NCBI RefSeq assembly: GCF_900069005.2
Contig: NZ_LN831272.1
Location: 1 to 64,000 of the forward strand
Length of the DNA stretch: 64,000 bases
DNA from: Paenibacillus sp. GM2
GTDB taxonomy: Bacteria; Bacillota; Bacilli; Paenibacillales; Paenibacillaceae
Direction: 5' to 3'
The translations under genes were made by a program, and so were the position numbers. Of this stretch, positions 1 through 8,257 are shown in pieces. Below the pieces are notes generated by a model, which was not told the DNA's origin, made no database searches, and saw nothing but the letters and a program-made list of their open reading frames with translations. Within the stretch, counting starts at the first letter, position 1; every line of letters begins with the position of its first letter.

Positions 1-59
1 CCCCACCAGTGTAACTAACATCTCTTCGATGTACTTAGTTGAGGCTGCCGCATTAAAGT

Positions 60-276
60 TTACTCCGAAAACCTAACAAACTCAACGCTTCCCGCCACTT
101 TAACCTAAGTGTGTTTCAAACCACATCTCCTTAGAGATATGGTTTCGGACGGTCTTTTCACTGATGAATAATTGGCCGGCAATGTCGCGTGTCGTTTTAT
201 CCTGCACGAGGAGTTCGAAAACTTCCCGTTCACGATGAGTTAACAGAAATTTGCTGTTACGATCGCTACTTTTCAA
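60..276 (-). pseudogene. GerE-like LuxR-type HTH fragment, frameshifted
   Basis: Read on the minus strand from a TTG at 276, preceded by an AAGGAGG-type site, there is a 58-codon frame ending at 100. Its core (HREREVFELLVQDKTT, then FISEKTVRNHIS) closely matches the HTH of GerE, the late sporulation LuxR-family regulator that works with sigma-K in the mother cell. GerE is normally about 74 residues. Here the frame diverges right after the recognition helix and stops early. A GerE-like tail (VEFVRFSE, compare VELLRMGE) continues in another frame to about position 60. I infer a decayed paralog rather than the working gerE; a sequencing error is the alternative. Confidence 0.75.
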
Positions 277-453
277 TATGCGTCACCCCTCCTTGCTCGG
301 GTTTTGTGGTTTACAAGGTTAAGGGATACAGTCAACACATTTTATGAAGAGATCGGTTTATTGGTGCCGTAAGGAAGTAAAATAGGCGCTTTATTTCCAG
401 ACCATCTCTATTCTGCAGATTAACGCTGACCTTAACCGCCGCGAAAATTTCTA

Positions 454-510
454 TTGACGGGTGGAATCCTTCCTATTAATATATGTAATCGAAAGTGATA
501 ATCATTATCA
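454..510 (+). promoter_or_regulatory. Fur-regulated promoter of the efe operon
   Basis: A sigma-A-like promoter is visible: TTGACG at 454-459, a 17-base spacer, and TAATAT at 477-482. Just downstream, at 496-510, is a perfect 7-1-7 inverted repeat, TGATAATCATTATCA, which is the Bacillus Fur box. Its position across the expected transcript start would let iron-loaded Fur block initiation. The operon it precedes encodes iron uptake proteins, which supports the assignment. The rest of 277-553 holds no gene I can recognise. Confidence 0.9.
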
Positions 511-553
511 ATAAGACTCATTTAACTTTCGATACTTATACCAAGGGGTGTCT

Positions 554-1447
554 ATGATCATGAAAATATATTACGCGCTTCCAGCAGCAGCCATATCGGC
601 AATTCTCCTGCTATCCGGATGCAACGCCGGAGATAAGAATGCAAACCAGGGAGCTTCGGTCAATAACGCGGCGACCGTAAACAACACGGCTAATTCCGCG
701 GCTGCTTCGAATTCGAATGAAGATGATTTCAAGCAAGCCATCGATCAATACCGCGAATATGTGATCCAGCAATGCGATGCCTTCGTTACTGAGACAGCCA
801 AATTTACGGCTGCGATGAAAGACGGTGATCTCGAGACTGCCAAGTCTCTCTATGCCCCGGCACGCATGTATTATGAACGAATCGAACCGATTGCTGAAGC
901 GCTGGGCGATCTTGATCCTAATATCGATGCCAGAGACGGCGACGTAGATAGCTCAGAGTGGCGCGGCTTCCACAAGCTGGAACAAGCTTTGTGGGAGAAT
1001 AACACAACAGCCGGACAAGAGGATATCGCTGATCAATTGTTAAGCGATGCCAAGCTGCTTCGTGCCAAGGTGGAAACGGTGGATATCGATGCCTCCCTGC
1101 TTGTTACCGGCGCCGTAGAACTGCTTAACGAAGTGTCTACTTCCAAGGTTACAGGTGAAGAGGAGCGTTACTCTCATACAGACCTTTACGATTTCGCCGC
1201 CAATGTGGAGGGCGCCAAGAAAATATATGAGCTTCTGGAACCCCAGCTCAAAGCCAAGGATGCCGAACTGAGCAAAAATATCAGTGAACGCTTCTCAGCC
1301 CTTGAGCAGGAATTAGCACCCTTTAAACAAGGCGATGGCTACGTTAGTTATGAGCAGCTGCAGGATCAGGATGTGCGCAAGCTAAGCCAGAATCTCGATG
1401 CCTTAGCCGAGCCGCTGTCCCAAATGGGTACTCTGCTGGGAGTGTAA
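554..1447 (+). CDS. efeO: EfeO/EfeM-type iron-binding lipoprotein (M75 imelysin-like)
   Basis: This is the extracytoplasmic component of the EfeUOB ferrous/ferric iron uptake system. A lipoprotein signal ends in a LSGC lipobox (Cys about residue 23), followed by an Asn/Ala-rich linker and a helical M75-like domain. The HKLEQALW segment near residue 140 matches the HxxE metal motif of EfeM/EfeO. I chose ATG 554 because AAGGGG at 543-548 is well spaced; a GTG at 548 and an ATG at 560 are also in frame. The cupredoxin domain of E. coli EfeO is absent, as in short EfeM forms. It is first in a Fur-boxed operon, four bases before efeB. Confidence 0.9.
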   Translation: MIMKIYYALPAAAISAILLLSGCNAGDKNANQGASVNNAATVNNTANSAAASNSNEDDFKQAIDQYREYVIQQCDAFVTETAKFTAAMKDGDLETAKSLYAPARMYYERIEPIAEALGDLDPNIDARDGDVDSSEWRGFHKLEQALWENNTTAGQEDIADQLLSDAKLLRAKVETVDIDASLLVTGAVELLNEVSTSKVTGEEERYSHTDLYDFAANVEGAKKIYELLEPQLKAKDAELSKNISERFSALEQELAPFKQGDGYVSYEQLQDQDVRKLSQNLDALAEPLSQMGTLLGV

Positions 1448-1451
1448 AAGT

Positions 1452-2795
1452 ATGACTAACCATGAACCAGAAGTGGATTCACATGCATCAAACATTCGCG
1501 CTAATCAAGACGTAAAAGACCAAACACAGGGCCTTTTCTCCAAGAAAATAAGCCGACGTGAGGTGCTGAAATATGCAGGTATCGGAGGGATCGGTCTGCT
1601 TCTGGGAGGCGGTGGCGGCTACGGGCTGCTCGCGGCTAAAGAAAAGCTGTCACCCTCTTCCAGGCAAAACCACAATCGCATTGCTTCAATGGAACAGATC
1701 CCCTTCTATGATCAACATCAAGCCGGAATTATTACCCCAGCGCAGAACTTTCTATGCTTTGCATCCTTTGATTTGACCACGAATTCGCTGTCTGAGGTGC
1801 GAAAGTTATTCCAGTTGTGGACAGAATCCGCCTCCCTAATGACCTCTGGTCAGATGCTAGGCAACGCTAATAATAACCAGAATCTCCCCCCTTCGGATAC
1901 CGGTGAAGCCGCGGGACTAACAACTTCCAAGCTGACAATCACCTTTGGAGTTGGCCCTTCCTTCTTTGATAGCCGTTATGGCTTATCGTCAAAGAAACCT
2001 GCTTCATTCGATGAGCTCCCTTCCTTCCGCGGAGATGCTCTGCTGCCGGAGTGGTGCGGCGGCGATATCGGTGTTCAGGTATGTGCGGATGATATGCAAG
2101 TGGCCTTCCATGCTGTACGCAATCTGGCCAGAATCGCGCGTGGAACCGCCGTAATGCGCTGGATGCAGGAAGGTTTCCAGCGCAGCTCTGCGGCTGACCC
2201 AAGCGGAGGTACGCCGCGCAATTTGCTGGGCTTCAAGGATGGAACCGGAAATCCGGATACTCAGGATGGGCAAGCCATGAATGAGATCGTATGGGCCGGC
2301 GCTGACAACGTAGCGAACTGGATGCAAGGCGGCAGCTACATGGTAGCACGTCGTATCCGGATGCGGATCGAAATATGGGATCGTTCCCCCTTAAGCGATC
2401 AAGAGCAGACCTTCGGCCGTTATCGCGACTCCGGAGCTCCGATCGGGTCCAGGGATGAATTCGATCCGCTTGATCTGGAAGCGAAGGATTCTTCAGGCAA
2501 GCCGCTTATTCCGCTTAATTCCCATTCCCGCCTTGCCCATATGGATGGCAAGATCCAAATGCTGCGCCGGGCCTATTCCTATACCGGCGGTATCGATGCG
2601 AAGACAGGGCAGCTGGACGCCGGCCTGTTTTTCATCTGTTATCAGAAGGATATCCAGAAACAATTTATAGCGATGCAGCAAAAGCTGGCCGCCAGCGATA
2701 AGCTGAACGAATATATCGTCCATGTTGGCAGTGCCCTATTCGCTTGTTTCCCCGGCGTCCGCCAGAGCGGATATATCGGGGATACACTCTTCTAG
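1452..2795 (+). CDS. efeB: EfeB-type deferrochelatase/DyP peroxidase, Tat-exported
   Basis: A heme-containing dye-decolorizing peroxidase exported in folded form, thought to release or oxidise iron for the EfeU permease. The N-terminus carries a twin-arginine signal (SRREVLK around residues 34-40) and a glycine-rich hydrophobic stretch. The DyP fingerprint GxxDG is seen as GFKDGTGNP near residue 260. The C-terminal GGIDAKTGQLDAGLFFICYQ segment is typical of the family. The length of 447 residues fits EfeB. The start ATG lies four bases after efeO stops, so the two are probably coupled in translation. Confidence 0.95.
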   Translation: MTNHEPEVDSHASNIRANQDVKDQTQGLFSKKISRREVLKYAGIGGIGLLLGGGGGYGLLAAKEKLSPSSRQNHNRIASMEQIPFYDQHQAGIITPAQNFLCFASFDLTTNSLSEVRKLFQLWTESASLMTSGQMLGNANNNQNLPPSDTGEAAGLTTSKLTITFGVGPSFFDSRYGLSSKKPASFDELPSFRGDALLPEWCGGDIGVQVCADDMQVAFHAVRNLARIARGTAVMRWMQEGFQRSSAADPSGGTPRNLLGFKDGTGNPDTQDGQAMNEIVWAGADNVANWMQGGSYMVARRIRMRIEIWDRSPLSDQEQTFGRYRDSGAPIGSRDEFDPLDLEAKDSSGKPLIPLNSHSRLAHMDGKIQMLRRAYSYTGGIDAKTGQLDAGLFFICYQKDIQKQFIAMQQKLAASDKLNEYIVHVGSALFACFPGVRQSGYIGDTLF

Positions 2796-2846
2796 TGAGA
2801 GTTTCACCTACCTCTTCTAATTTAATAAGGAGGTGTAGAGAGTCCA

Positions 2847-4682
2847 ATGGAACTCCCACACATCAAACAGGAAAGCTCAATTATTATAAAACTTAAGCCG
2901 GCTGCAATTCTTATAGCGTTTATCTTGATCCTGACAGCCTTAGGGTCTGTTCCTTCAGCAGCGGCTGAGGCTGCCGCAGAGAACGCTTCCAACCCGTCCT
3001 ATAATAAGCTGCTCCCGCTAGTTGGCGGCGCACTTGTCGAAGCAGGAACCCCAAATTGGGACACGGCTGCTGCAGAGCTGAGCGAGTTCAGCAGCATTTG
3101 GAACGCTCTGGATCACTCTGCTTCCCCCGAACTTGCTAAGCAGATTGAAGACGGATTAATAACGGCGAAGCAGGCCATTGCAGCGCAGGATCAGGACGAA
3201 GCCAAGCAGGCTCTCTCTTCATTGGCTAAGAAGGTGAACGAATATACCTCGGCTTATTCTGCTGAGACAGAGAAGCCGGACGGCAAAGAATCCGCAGGCC
3301 AGCTGCTGGAGATGAGCGCAAAGACATTATCTGCTCTGGAACAAGGTTCCGTCGAGCAGGCACAAGCTGAATACAAGCAAATTCTGAACACATGGAAAAA
3401 GCTCGAAGGGCCGATCCGCGGAGGAAACTTTAGCGTATACAGCGATATTGAGACTCAAATGAGCTTAATCAGAATCGCGCTGCAAGCGACTCCCGTTAAA
3501 ACAGAGCAGGCCGCAAAAGAATTGACTGCGCTGAATAGCCTGCTTCAGGATTACACCCAAGGCAAATTGGATAGCTTGACGGATTCAGCTGCGTCACAAA
3601 ATAAGACCACTTTGGCCGATACTCTTCCGCTGCTCGACAAAGCCAAACAGGCTGTTGCAGCCAATCATGCGGAACAAGCAGCGGAGCAAATGAGCCAGTT
3701 CATTCGGCAGTGGCCTTCTGTAGAAGGCGAGGTCTCTGTCTCTTCTGCCAAGCTGTACACGTCAACTGAGAACCGTATGGCAGAGGCGCAGAGCTATCTG
3801 ATCTCGAATCCGCCGAATCTCAACAAAGCGGAGCAGATTATCGAGACGATGATCCGGGATCTTCAGCCGCTGGCCGAACGCTCAACCTATACCGCCTGGG
3901 ATGCGGCGTTAATTCTTCTTCGGGAAGGCTTTGAGGCTCTGCTGGTGTTAACCGCCCTGCTGGCCTTTGTGAACCGCTCCAAGGATGCTGCACTGCGTAC
4001 CTCCGTTTGGGCTGGAGCGGGAACCGGACTATTGATTTCGGTGATTCTGGCTATCATTCTGACCTATACCATCTCGCAAGCCATCGCAGGTGGCGCAAGA
4101 GAAATGATTGAAGGCTTCATAGGACTATTCGCAGTCGCTATGATGCTTACGGTTGGCTGGTGGCTGCACAGCAAATCCAACGTCAAGGCCTGGAATCAGT
4201 ATTTATCTGAGCGGACCCGCGGTGCGGTTCAGCGCGGTAGCCGCTGGTCCCTATTCCTTCTATCCGCCTTGGCTATATTGCGGGAAGGAGCCGAGACGGC
4301 GATTTTTTATATCGGCATGGTCCCTTCTATTGAACCGCATCAGCTGATTATTGGAATTCTGGGAGCACTGATCGTTCTGATCGTTCTGGGCTTCTGCCTG
4401 ATCTATTTCGGCATTAAGCTACCGATCCGGCCATTTATGCTTTGCGCTACTCTGCTAATCTACTATCTGGTTATCCGCTTCCTTGGAGAGAGCATCCACT
4501 CTCTGCAAATTGCCGGATTACTCCCGGCCCACAGCCAGGCATGGCTTCCTTCAGCAGGTTGGATTGGAGCCTATCCTACTTGGGAGACCCTGATTCCACA
4601 GCTGGTGGCACTGCTCTTCATTATCTGGCAGCTCACAAGAAGCAAGCGTACAGACACACCTAAAACCGCCTCTGTTTCATAA
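2847..4682 (+). CDS. efeU: EfeU/FTR1-family iron permease with long extracytoplasmic N-domain
   Basis: The membrane permease of the EfeUOB system. After a signal-like segment there are about 300 residues of helical, Ala/Gln-rich extracytoplasmic sequence, then an FTR1 domain with around seven membrane segments. Both signature RExxE iron-path motifs are present: LREGFEALLV at the start of the first helix and LREGAETAIF in the fourth. At 611 residues it is longer than minimal EfeU because of the N-domain, a form common in Firmicutes. The ribosome site AAGGAGG lies 14 bases before the ATG, a wide spacing. A hairpin terminator follows the stop. Confidence 0.93.
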   Translation: MELPHIKQESSIIIKLKPAAILIAFILILTALGSVPSAAAEAAAENASNPSYNKLLPLVGGALVEAGTPNWDTAAAELSEFSSIWNALDHSASPELAKQIEDGLITAKQAIAAQDQDEAKQALSSLAKKVNEYTSAYSAETEKPDGKESAGQLLEMSAKTLSALEQGSVEQAQAEYKQILNTWKKLEGPIRGGNFSVYSDIETQMSLIRIALQATPVKTEQAAKELTALNSLLQDYTQGKLDSLTDSAASQNKTTLADTLPLLDKAKQAVAANHAEQAAEQMSQFIRQWPSVEGEVSVSSAKLYTSTENRMAEAQSYLISNPPNLNKAEQIIETMIRDLQPLAERSTYTAWDAALILLREGFEALLVLTALLAFVNRSKDAALRTSVWAGAGTGLLISVILAIILTYTISQAIAGGAREMIEGFIGLFAVAMMLTVGWWLHSKSNVKAWNQYLSERTRGAVQRGSRWSLFLLSALAILREGAETAIFYIGMVPSIEPHQLIIGILGALIVLIVLGFCLIYFGIKLPIRPFMLCATLLIYYLVIRFLGESIHSLQIAGLLPAHSQAWLPSAGWIGAYPTWETLIPQLVALLFIIWQLTRSKRTDTPKTASVS

Positions 4683-4695
4683 TTGCTCAAATAAA

Positions 4696-4733
4696 AAACC
4701 GCTCTTTGACGGTTCCGTCAAAGGCGGTTTTCT
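4696..4733 (+). terminator. Rho-independent terminator after efeU (bidirectional)
   Basis: The stem pairs AAACCGC and CTTTGACGG with CCGTCAAAG and GCGGTTT, with one bulged T and a two-base loop, and is followed by T-rich sequence on both strands. It lies between convergent efeU and the marR gene and can serve both. Confidence 0.9.
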
Positions 4734-4746
4734 ATTTGCATGAAAA

Positions 4747-5205
4747 TTACTTCATTTTACATACAGACACATCAGAATGCCCAGCCGATCCTAGCTTCTC
4801 AACTACCTGAATCAAAACCTCCAGCTCATGGGGCTCCAGGTCCTGAAGATAACGTCGAACCACTTCCCTCGACTTCCTCCCGGCCTCTGCAAATACCTCG
4901 GCCCCCTTGTCGGTTACCGACAAAAGCACTGACCTGCGGTCCTGCTCATCGTGACGGCGCTGCACATATCCGCTCTGAACGAGGCGGTCAACCATAACAG
5001 TAATCGCGCTAGGCTTAACTTCCAGTGCATCAGCCAAGTAACTGACATTGCATGGATCAGTTCGAGCAATCAAAGCAAGCATATGGAACTGAGGTCCTGT
5101 TAATCCAAGCTCCCGGTGCTGCATAATTTCAGTCTGCATCCTCTTGAAAGTTCTGGACCAGCCAGTCATTAGCCGCTCTACATATTCATCAAGATTCGAA
5201 TCCAA
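4747..5205 (-). CDS. MarR-family transcriptional regulator
   Basis: A 152-residue winged-helix repressor of the MarR type. The segment VSYLADALEVKPSAITVMVDRLVQSGYVQR has the DNA-reading helix, and DEQDRRSVLLSVTDKG is the classic DxRxxxLxLTxxG wing. I place the start at TTG 5205 because AGAGGGGGA sits just upstream; an in-frame ATG at 5283 would add 26 residues with no good ribosome site. It stands alone, convergent with efeU and divergent from the rpiR-nag operon. No ligand or target can be read from the sequence; an autoregulatory site in the 5206-5423 gap is possible. Confidence 0.9.
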   Translation of the reverse strand: MDSNLDEYVERLMTGWSRTFKRMQTEIMQHRELGLTGPQFHMLALIARTDPCNVSYLADALEVKPSAITVMVDRLVQSGYVQRRHDEQDRRSVLLSVTDKGAEVFAEAGRKSREVVRRYLQDLEPHELEVLIQVVEKLGSAGHSDVSVCKMK

Positions 5206-5347
5206 TGTTAATCCCCCTCTTCGAATCGTAATGCCTGCTTCAAGTGTATTATGGGAGCGTCGAAAATACAAGGAATGTGTCATAATTTCCGGCCTGGTGT
5301 GCTGTAATCACTTGATTTTATCGGCAAAATGAACTATGATGAGGTCG

Positions 5348-5392
5348 AAATAATTTTCACGCATTTAGTAATAATAACAAAAATAATTTTCA
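5348..5392 (+). promoter_or_regulatory. Candidate operator: two 12-bp direct repeats upstream of rpiR-nagBA
   Basis: The sequence AAATAATTTTCA occurs at 5348-5359 and again at 5381-5392, 33 bases apart (about three helical turns), within the AT-rich region before the rpiR-like gene. Direct repeats on the same helix face are a plausible binding site for the RpiR regulator. This is inference from spacing and context only. Confidence 0.45.
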
Positions 5393-5423
5393 TCATTATT
5401 TCACATTAAAGAGGGTGATTCCA

Positions 5424-6287
5424 ATGCTCACTCCAATCTTGCATGCGCTCTCCAGCAATCTGGACAATTTACCTCCCCAAGAGCGCAGGCTTGGAGAATA
5501 TATTTTGCAGGCCCCTTCCTCCGTCATTCATCTCGGTATTACCGAACTCGCTTACGCTTGCAGCATTAGCCCGTCAACCGTAACGCGTTTTTGTAAAACT
5601 TTCCATTTCAAGGGATTTCCCGATTTTAAAATGAAGCTCGCTGGCGAACTCGGTCAGAAGACAGATGTCAATCAGTATCAGGATTTGAAGGCTGGCAATG
5701 ACTTGCAGGAAATCGTCAGGGCGATCGAAGCCAATCATCTAGCCTCCATTACAGATACGACTAGGCTGCTTGATATGAATGAACTTGAGCGGGCTGTGCA
5801 AATACTGTGCAGAGCGAAGAGAATCGATCTGTATGGGGTTGCAACATCGTCCATCATCGCCCAGGATTTCTACCAGAAGTTAATTCGGATTGGCAAGAAC
5901 TGTACCGCTTTCTCGGATTCGCATATGCAGATCACTTCTGCTTCCACACTAGGGGAAGAGGATGTCGCCCTGGCTATCTCCTATTCCGGAGAGACCCCGG
6001 AGACCATCGATGCGCTCAGATGCGCTAAGGATAGCGGCGCCACCACAGTCTCACTGACCCAATACGGAAACAATCAACTCGCTTCCTTTGCCGACGTATC
6101 CTTATTCTCTTCTTCATTAGAGAAAGGTATGCGGCGCGGTGATATGGCATCCCGCATCGCCCAACTGCACGTCATCGATATTCTGTTCACTGGCATGGTA
6201 AGTACGGAATTCGAAGATTTCATTCCCAAGCTGGAAAATTCTTATCAAAATGTTCAAACCTATAGGAAACGACAAGGAGGTTATTAA
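5424..6287 (+). CDS. MurR/RpiR-family regulator of amino-sugar operon
   Basis: 287 residues with the two RpiR modules: an N-terminal HTH (LPPQERRLGEYIL, then ELAYACSISPSTVTRFCK) and a C-terminal SIS sugar-phosphate domain from about residue 120 (IDLYGVATSSIIAQDFYQ, ISYSGETPETIDAL). The family senses sugar phosphates. It is followed after two bases by nagB, whose ribosome site AAGGAGG lies inside its last codons, so it most likely senses glucosamine- or GlcNAc-6-phosphate and controls this operon. ATG 5424 fits the GAGGG site better than GTG 5415. B. subtilis uses a GntR-type NagR instead. Confidence 0.9.
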   Translation: MLTPILHALSSNLDNLPPQERRLGEYILQAPSSVIHLGITELAYACSISPSTVTRFCKTFHFKGFPDFKMKLAGELGQKTDVNQYQDLKAGNDLQEIVRAIEANHLASITDTTRLLDMNELERAVQILCRAKRIDLYGVATSSIIAQDFYQKLIRIGKNCTAFSDSHMQITSASTLGEEDVALAISYSGETPETIDALRCAKDSGATTVSLTQYGNNQLASFADVSLFSSSLEKGMRRGDMASRIAQLHVIDILFTGMVSTEFEDFIPKLENSYQNVQTYRKRQGGY

Positions 6288-6289
6288 TA

Positions 6290-7018
6290 ATGATAAATAT
6301 TATTAAAGTTAACAATGAGCAGCAGTTTAATGAGACAGGTGCAGGCATCATCGCCAGCCTGGTACAGACCAACCCGAGGGCCAAGCTTGGTTTGGCTACA
6401 GGCAGCACGCCGGTAGGCCTGTACCAGAGACTGATCGAGCTTTACAAGGAAGGCGTTGTAAGCTTCAAGCTGGCCAGCAGCTACAATCTGGACGAATATA
6501 TCGGGCTCCCTGAGGATCATCCGGAGAGCTACAGACGTTTCATGAACGAAAAGCTGTTTAACCATATTGATATTCCGCTGAAGAACACGCACGTTCCTTC
6601 TGGCAATTCCAGCAATGCGCAGCAAGCTGCCGACGAGTACAACCGTCTGCTGGACGAAGCAGGCCAGGTTGATCTGCAATTGCTTGGCCTTGGTCATAAC
6701 GGTCATATCGGATTCAATGAGCCTGATGAAGATCTGCAAGGCCAGACGCATGTCGTGAGCTTGGATGAACTTACACGCCAGGCTAACGCACGTTTCTTCG
6801 ATTCCATCGAGGACGTACCTACCCATGCCATTACGATGGGCATCGGCTCGATCCTGAAGGCGAAGCAAATTCTGTTAATGGCTAAAGGGAAAGATAAGGC
6901 GGAGATCGTCGCCAAGGCGCTCAAGGGACCGATTACGACGAAATGCCCAGCCTCGTTCTTGCAAACTCATCCTAATGTGGTAGTTATTCTAGACCAAGAA
7001 GCAGGGAGTCTTGTATAA
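6290..7018 (+). CDS. nagB: Glucosamine-6-phosphate deaminase
   Basis: Converts glucosamine-6-phosphate to fructose-6-phosphate and ammonia, the step that feeds amino sugars into glycolysis. The family marks are clear: LATGSTPVGLYQRLI near residue 35, YNLDEYIGL with the catalytic Asp, and LGLGHNGHIGFNEP near residue 135. The length of 242 residues matches short Firmicute NagB. It sits between rpiR and nagA; its stop overlaps the nagA start by one base, so the three genes form one coupled unit. Confidence 0.97.
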   Translation: MINIIKVNNEQQFNETGAGIIASLVQTNPRAKLGLATGSTPVGLYQRLIELYKEGVVSFKLASSYNLDEYIGLPEDHPESYRRFMNEKLFNHIDIPLKNTHVPSGNSSNAQQAADEYNRLLDEAGQVDLQLLGLGHNGHIGFNEPDEDLQGQTHVVSLDELTRQANARFFDSIEDVPTHAITMGIGSILKAKQILLMAKGKDKAEIVAKALKGPITTKCPASFLQTHPNVVVILDQEAGSLV

Positions 7019-8193
7019 TGAGCAACTATAATTTTCAAATTGTAAACGGCAAAATCGTTACTCCGAAAGGGATCATCGAGGACGGCGCTGTTACCGTCGA
7101 GAACGGGATTATTACCTATGTAGGCTCAACCTCGGGCACCCCACTGGATGCGGCCCAATTGGAAACCATCGATGCAGCCGGAAAATACATTCTGCCCGGA
7201 TTTATTGATGTCCACGTACATGGCGGCATGTTGGAGGACTTCTCTAAGCCAAGTAAAGCGGGTATAGACGCGATCACCAAGCTGCATGCGAGCCAAGGAA
7301 CAACTACTATGCTGGCCACGACGATGACCATGCCGAAGGAAGTTCTTGATGAGGTATTAGCTGAAGTGCAGAACTATATGGAGAAGGATATGCCGTATGC
7401 TCAGCTCGGCGGTGTCCATCTGGAAGGACCCTTTATCAGCCCGAAATGGCCTGGCGCCCAGAATCCGGCCCATATCGTTCCGCCAAACAAAGATTGGATC
7501 GAGCAATGGGAAGAACAATATCCCGGATTGATCAAGCAAGTTACGTTCGCACCGGAGCGCGAGGGTTCACATGAGCTTATCCGTTTCTTGCGCAAGAAGG
7601 GAATTGCCGCTGCCGCAGGTCATACGGACGCAACCTATGAAGACATTATGTCTGCTCAAGCTGTAGGCCTGAACCACTCCGTTCATATGTTCAATGCCAT
7701 GACTCCGCTGCATCATCGCAAGCCGGGCACAGCGGGTGCGATTCTCAGCACACCAGCCATTAGCGCAGAGATTATCGCCGACGGTATTCATGTGCACAAA
7801 GCCGCCATTAAATTGCTGGCCAGCGTGAAGACAGATCATAACTTGCTGTTAATTACCGATGCTATGTCTGCAGCTGGACTAGGGAATGGCGATTATATGC
7901 TGGGCGACCTGCCCGTGGTTGTTAAGGACAATGTATGTACTTTAAAGGAAAGCGAAGGAACACTCGCCGGCAGTACGCTTACGATGATTCGCGGCTTCCG
8001 CTATCTTGTACTGGAAGTCGGTTTGTCCATCGAGAGAGCTTCCGAGGCAGCCAGCGGGAACCCGGCCAGATTGCTTCGTATGGACCACATCACCGGCACC
8101 ATTGAAACCGGCAAACAAGCCGACCTGTTGCTGGTAGATCATGATCTGGAACTGCAGCAAATCTGGATCAAAGGCCGTCAATTTCAGGAATAA
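7018..8193 (+). CDS. nagA: N-acetylglucosamine-6-phosphate deacetylase
   Basis: An amidohydrolase-fold metal enzyme that removes acetate from GlcNAc-6-phosphate, supplying the NagB substrate. Visible marks are the HVHGG metal motif (about residue 62), HLEGPFISP with the metal-binding Glu, GHTDA, HMFNAM and the catalytic Asp in LITDAMSAAG. At 391 residues it is full length. It is the last gene of the operon and is followed by a strong terminator at 8207-8242. Confidence 0.97.
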   Translation: MSNYNFQIVNGKIVTPKGIIEDGAVTVENGIITYVGSTSGTPLDAAQLETIDAAGKYILPGFIDVHVHGGMLEDFSKPSKAGIDAITKLHASQGTTTMLATTMTMPKEVLDEVLAEVQNYMEKDMPYAQLGGVHLEGPFISPKWPGAQNPAHIVPPNKDWIEQWEEQYPGLIKQVTFAPEREGSHELIRFLRKKGIAAAAGHTDATYEDIMSAQAVGLNHSVHMFNAMTPLHHRKPGTAGAILSTPAISAEIIADGIHVHKAAIKLLASVKTDHNLLLITDAMSAAGLGNGDYMLGDLPVVVKDNVCTLKESEGTLAGSTLTMIRGFRYLVLEVGLSIERASEAASGNPARLLRMDHITGTIETGKQADLLLVDHDLELQQIWIKGRQFQE

Positions 8194-8206
8194 GAGAAAA
8201 TAAGTT

Positions 8207-8242
8207 AGAGGCTCCTTATATACCATAGGGAGCCTCTTTTTT
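8207..8242 (+). terminator. Rho-independent terminator after nagA
   Basis: AGAGGCTCC pairs with GGGAGCCTCT around a loop of about 12 bases and is followed by a T-run on the plus strand. It ends the rpiR-nagBA transcript and faces the convergent yhcN-like gene. Confidence 0.92.
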
Positions 8243-8257
8243 ACGTGGATCTATAAT

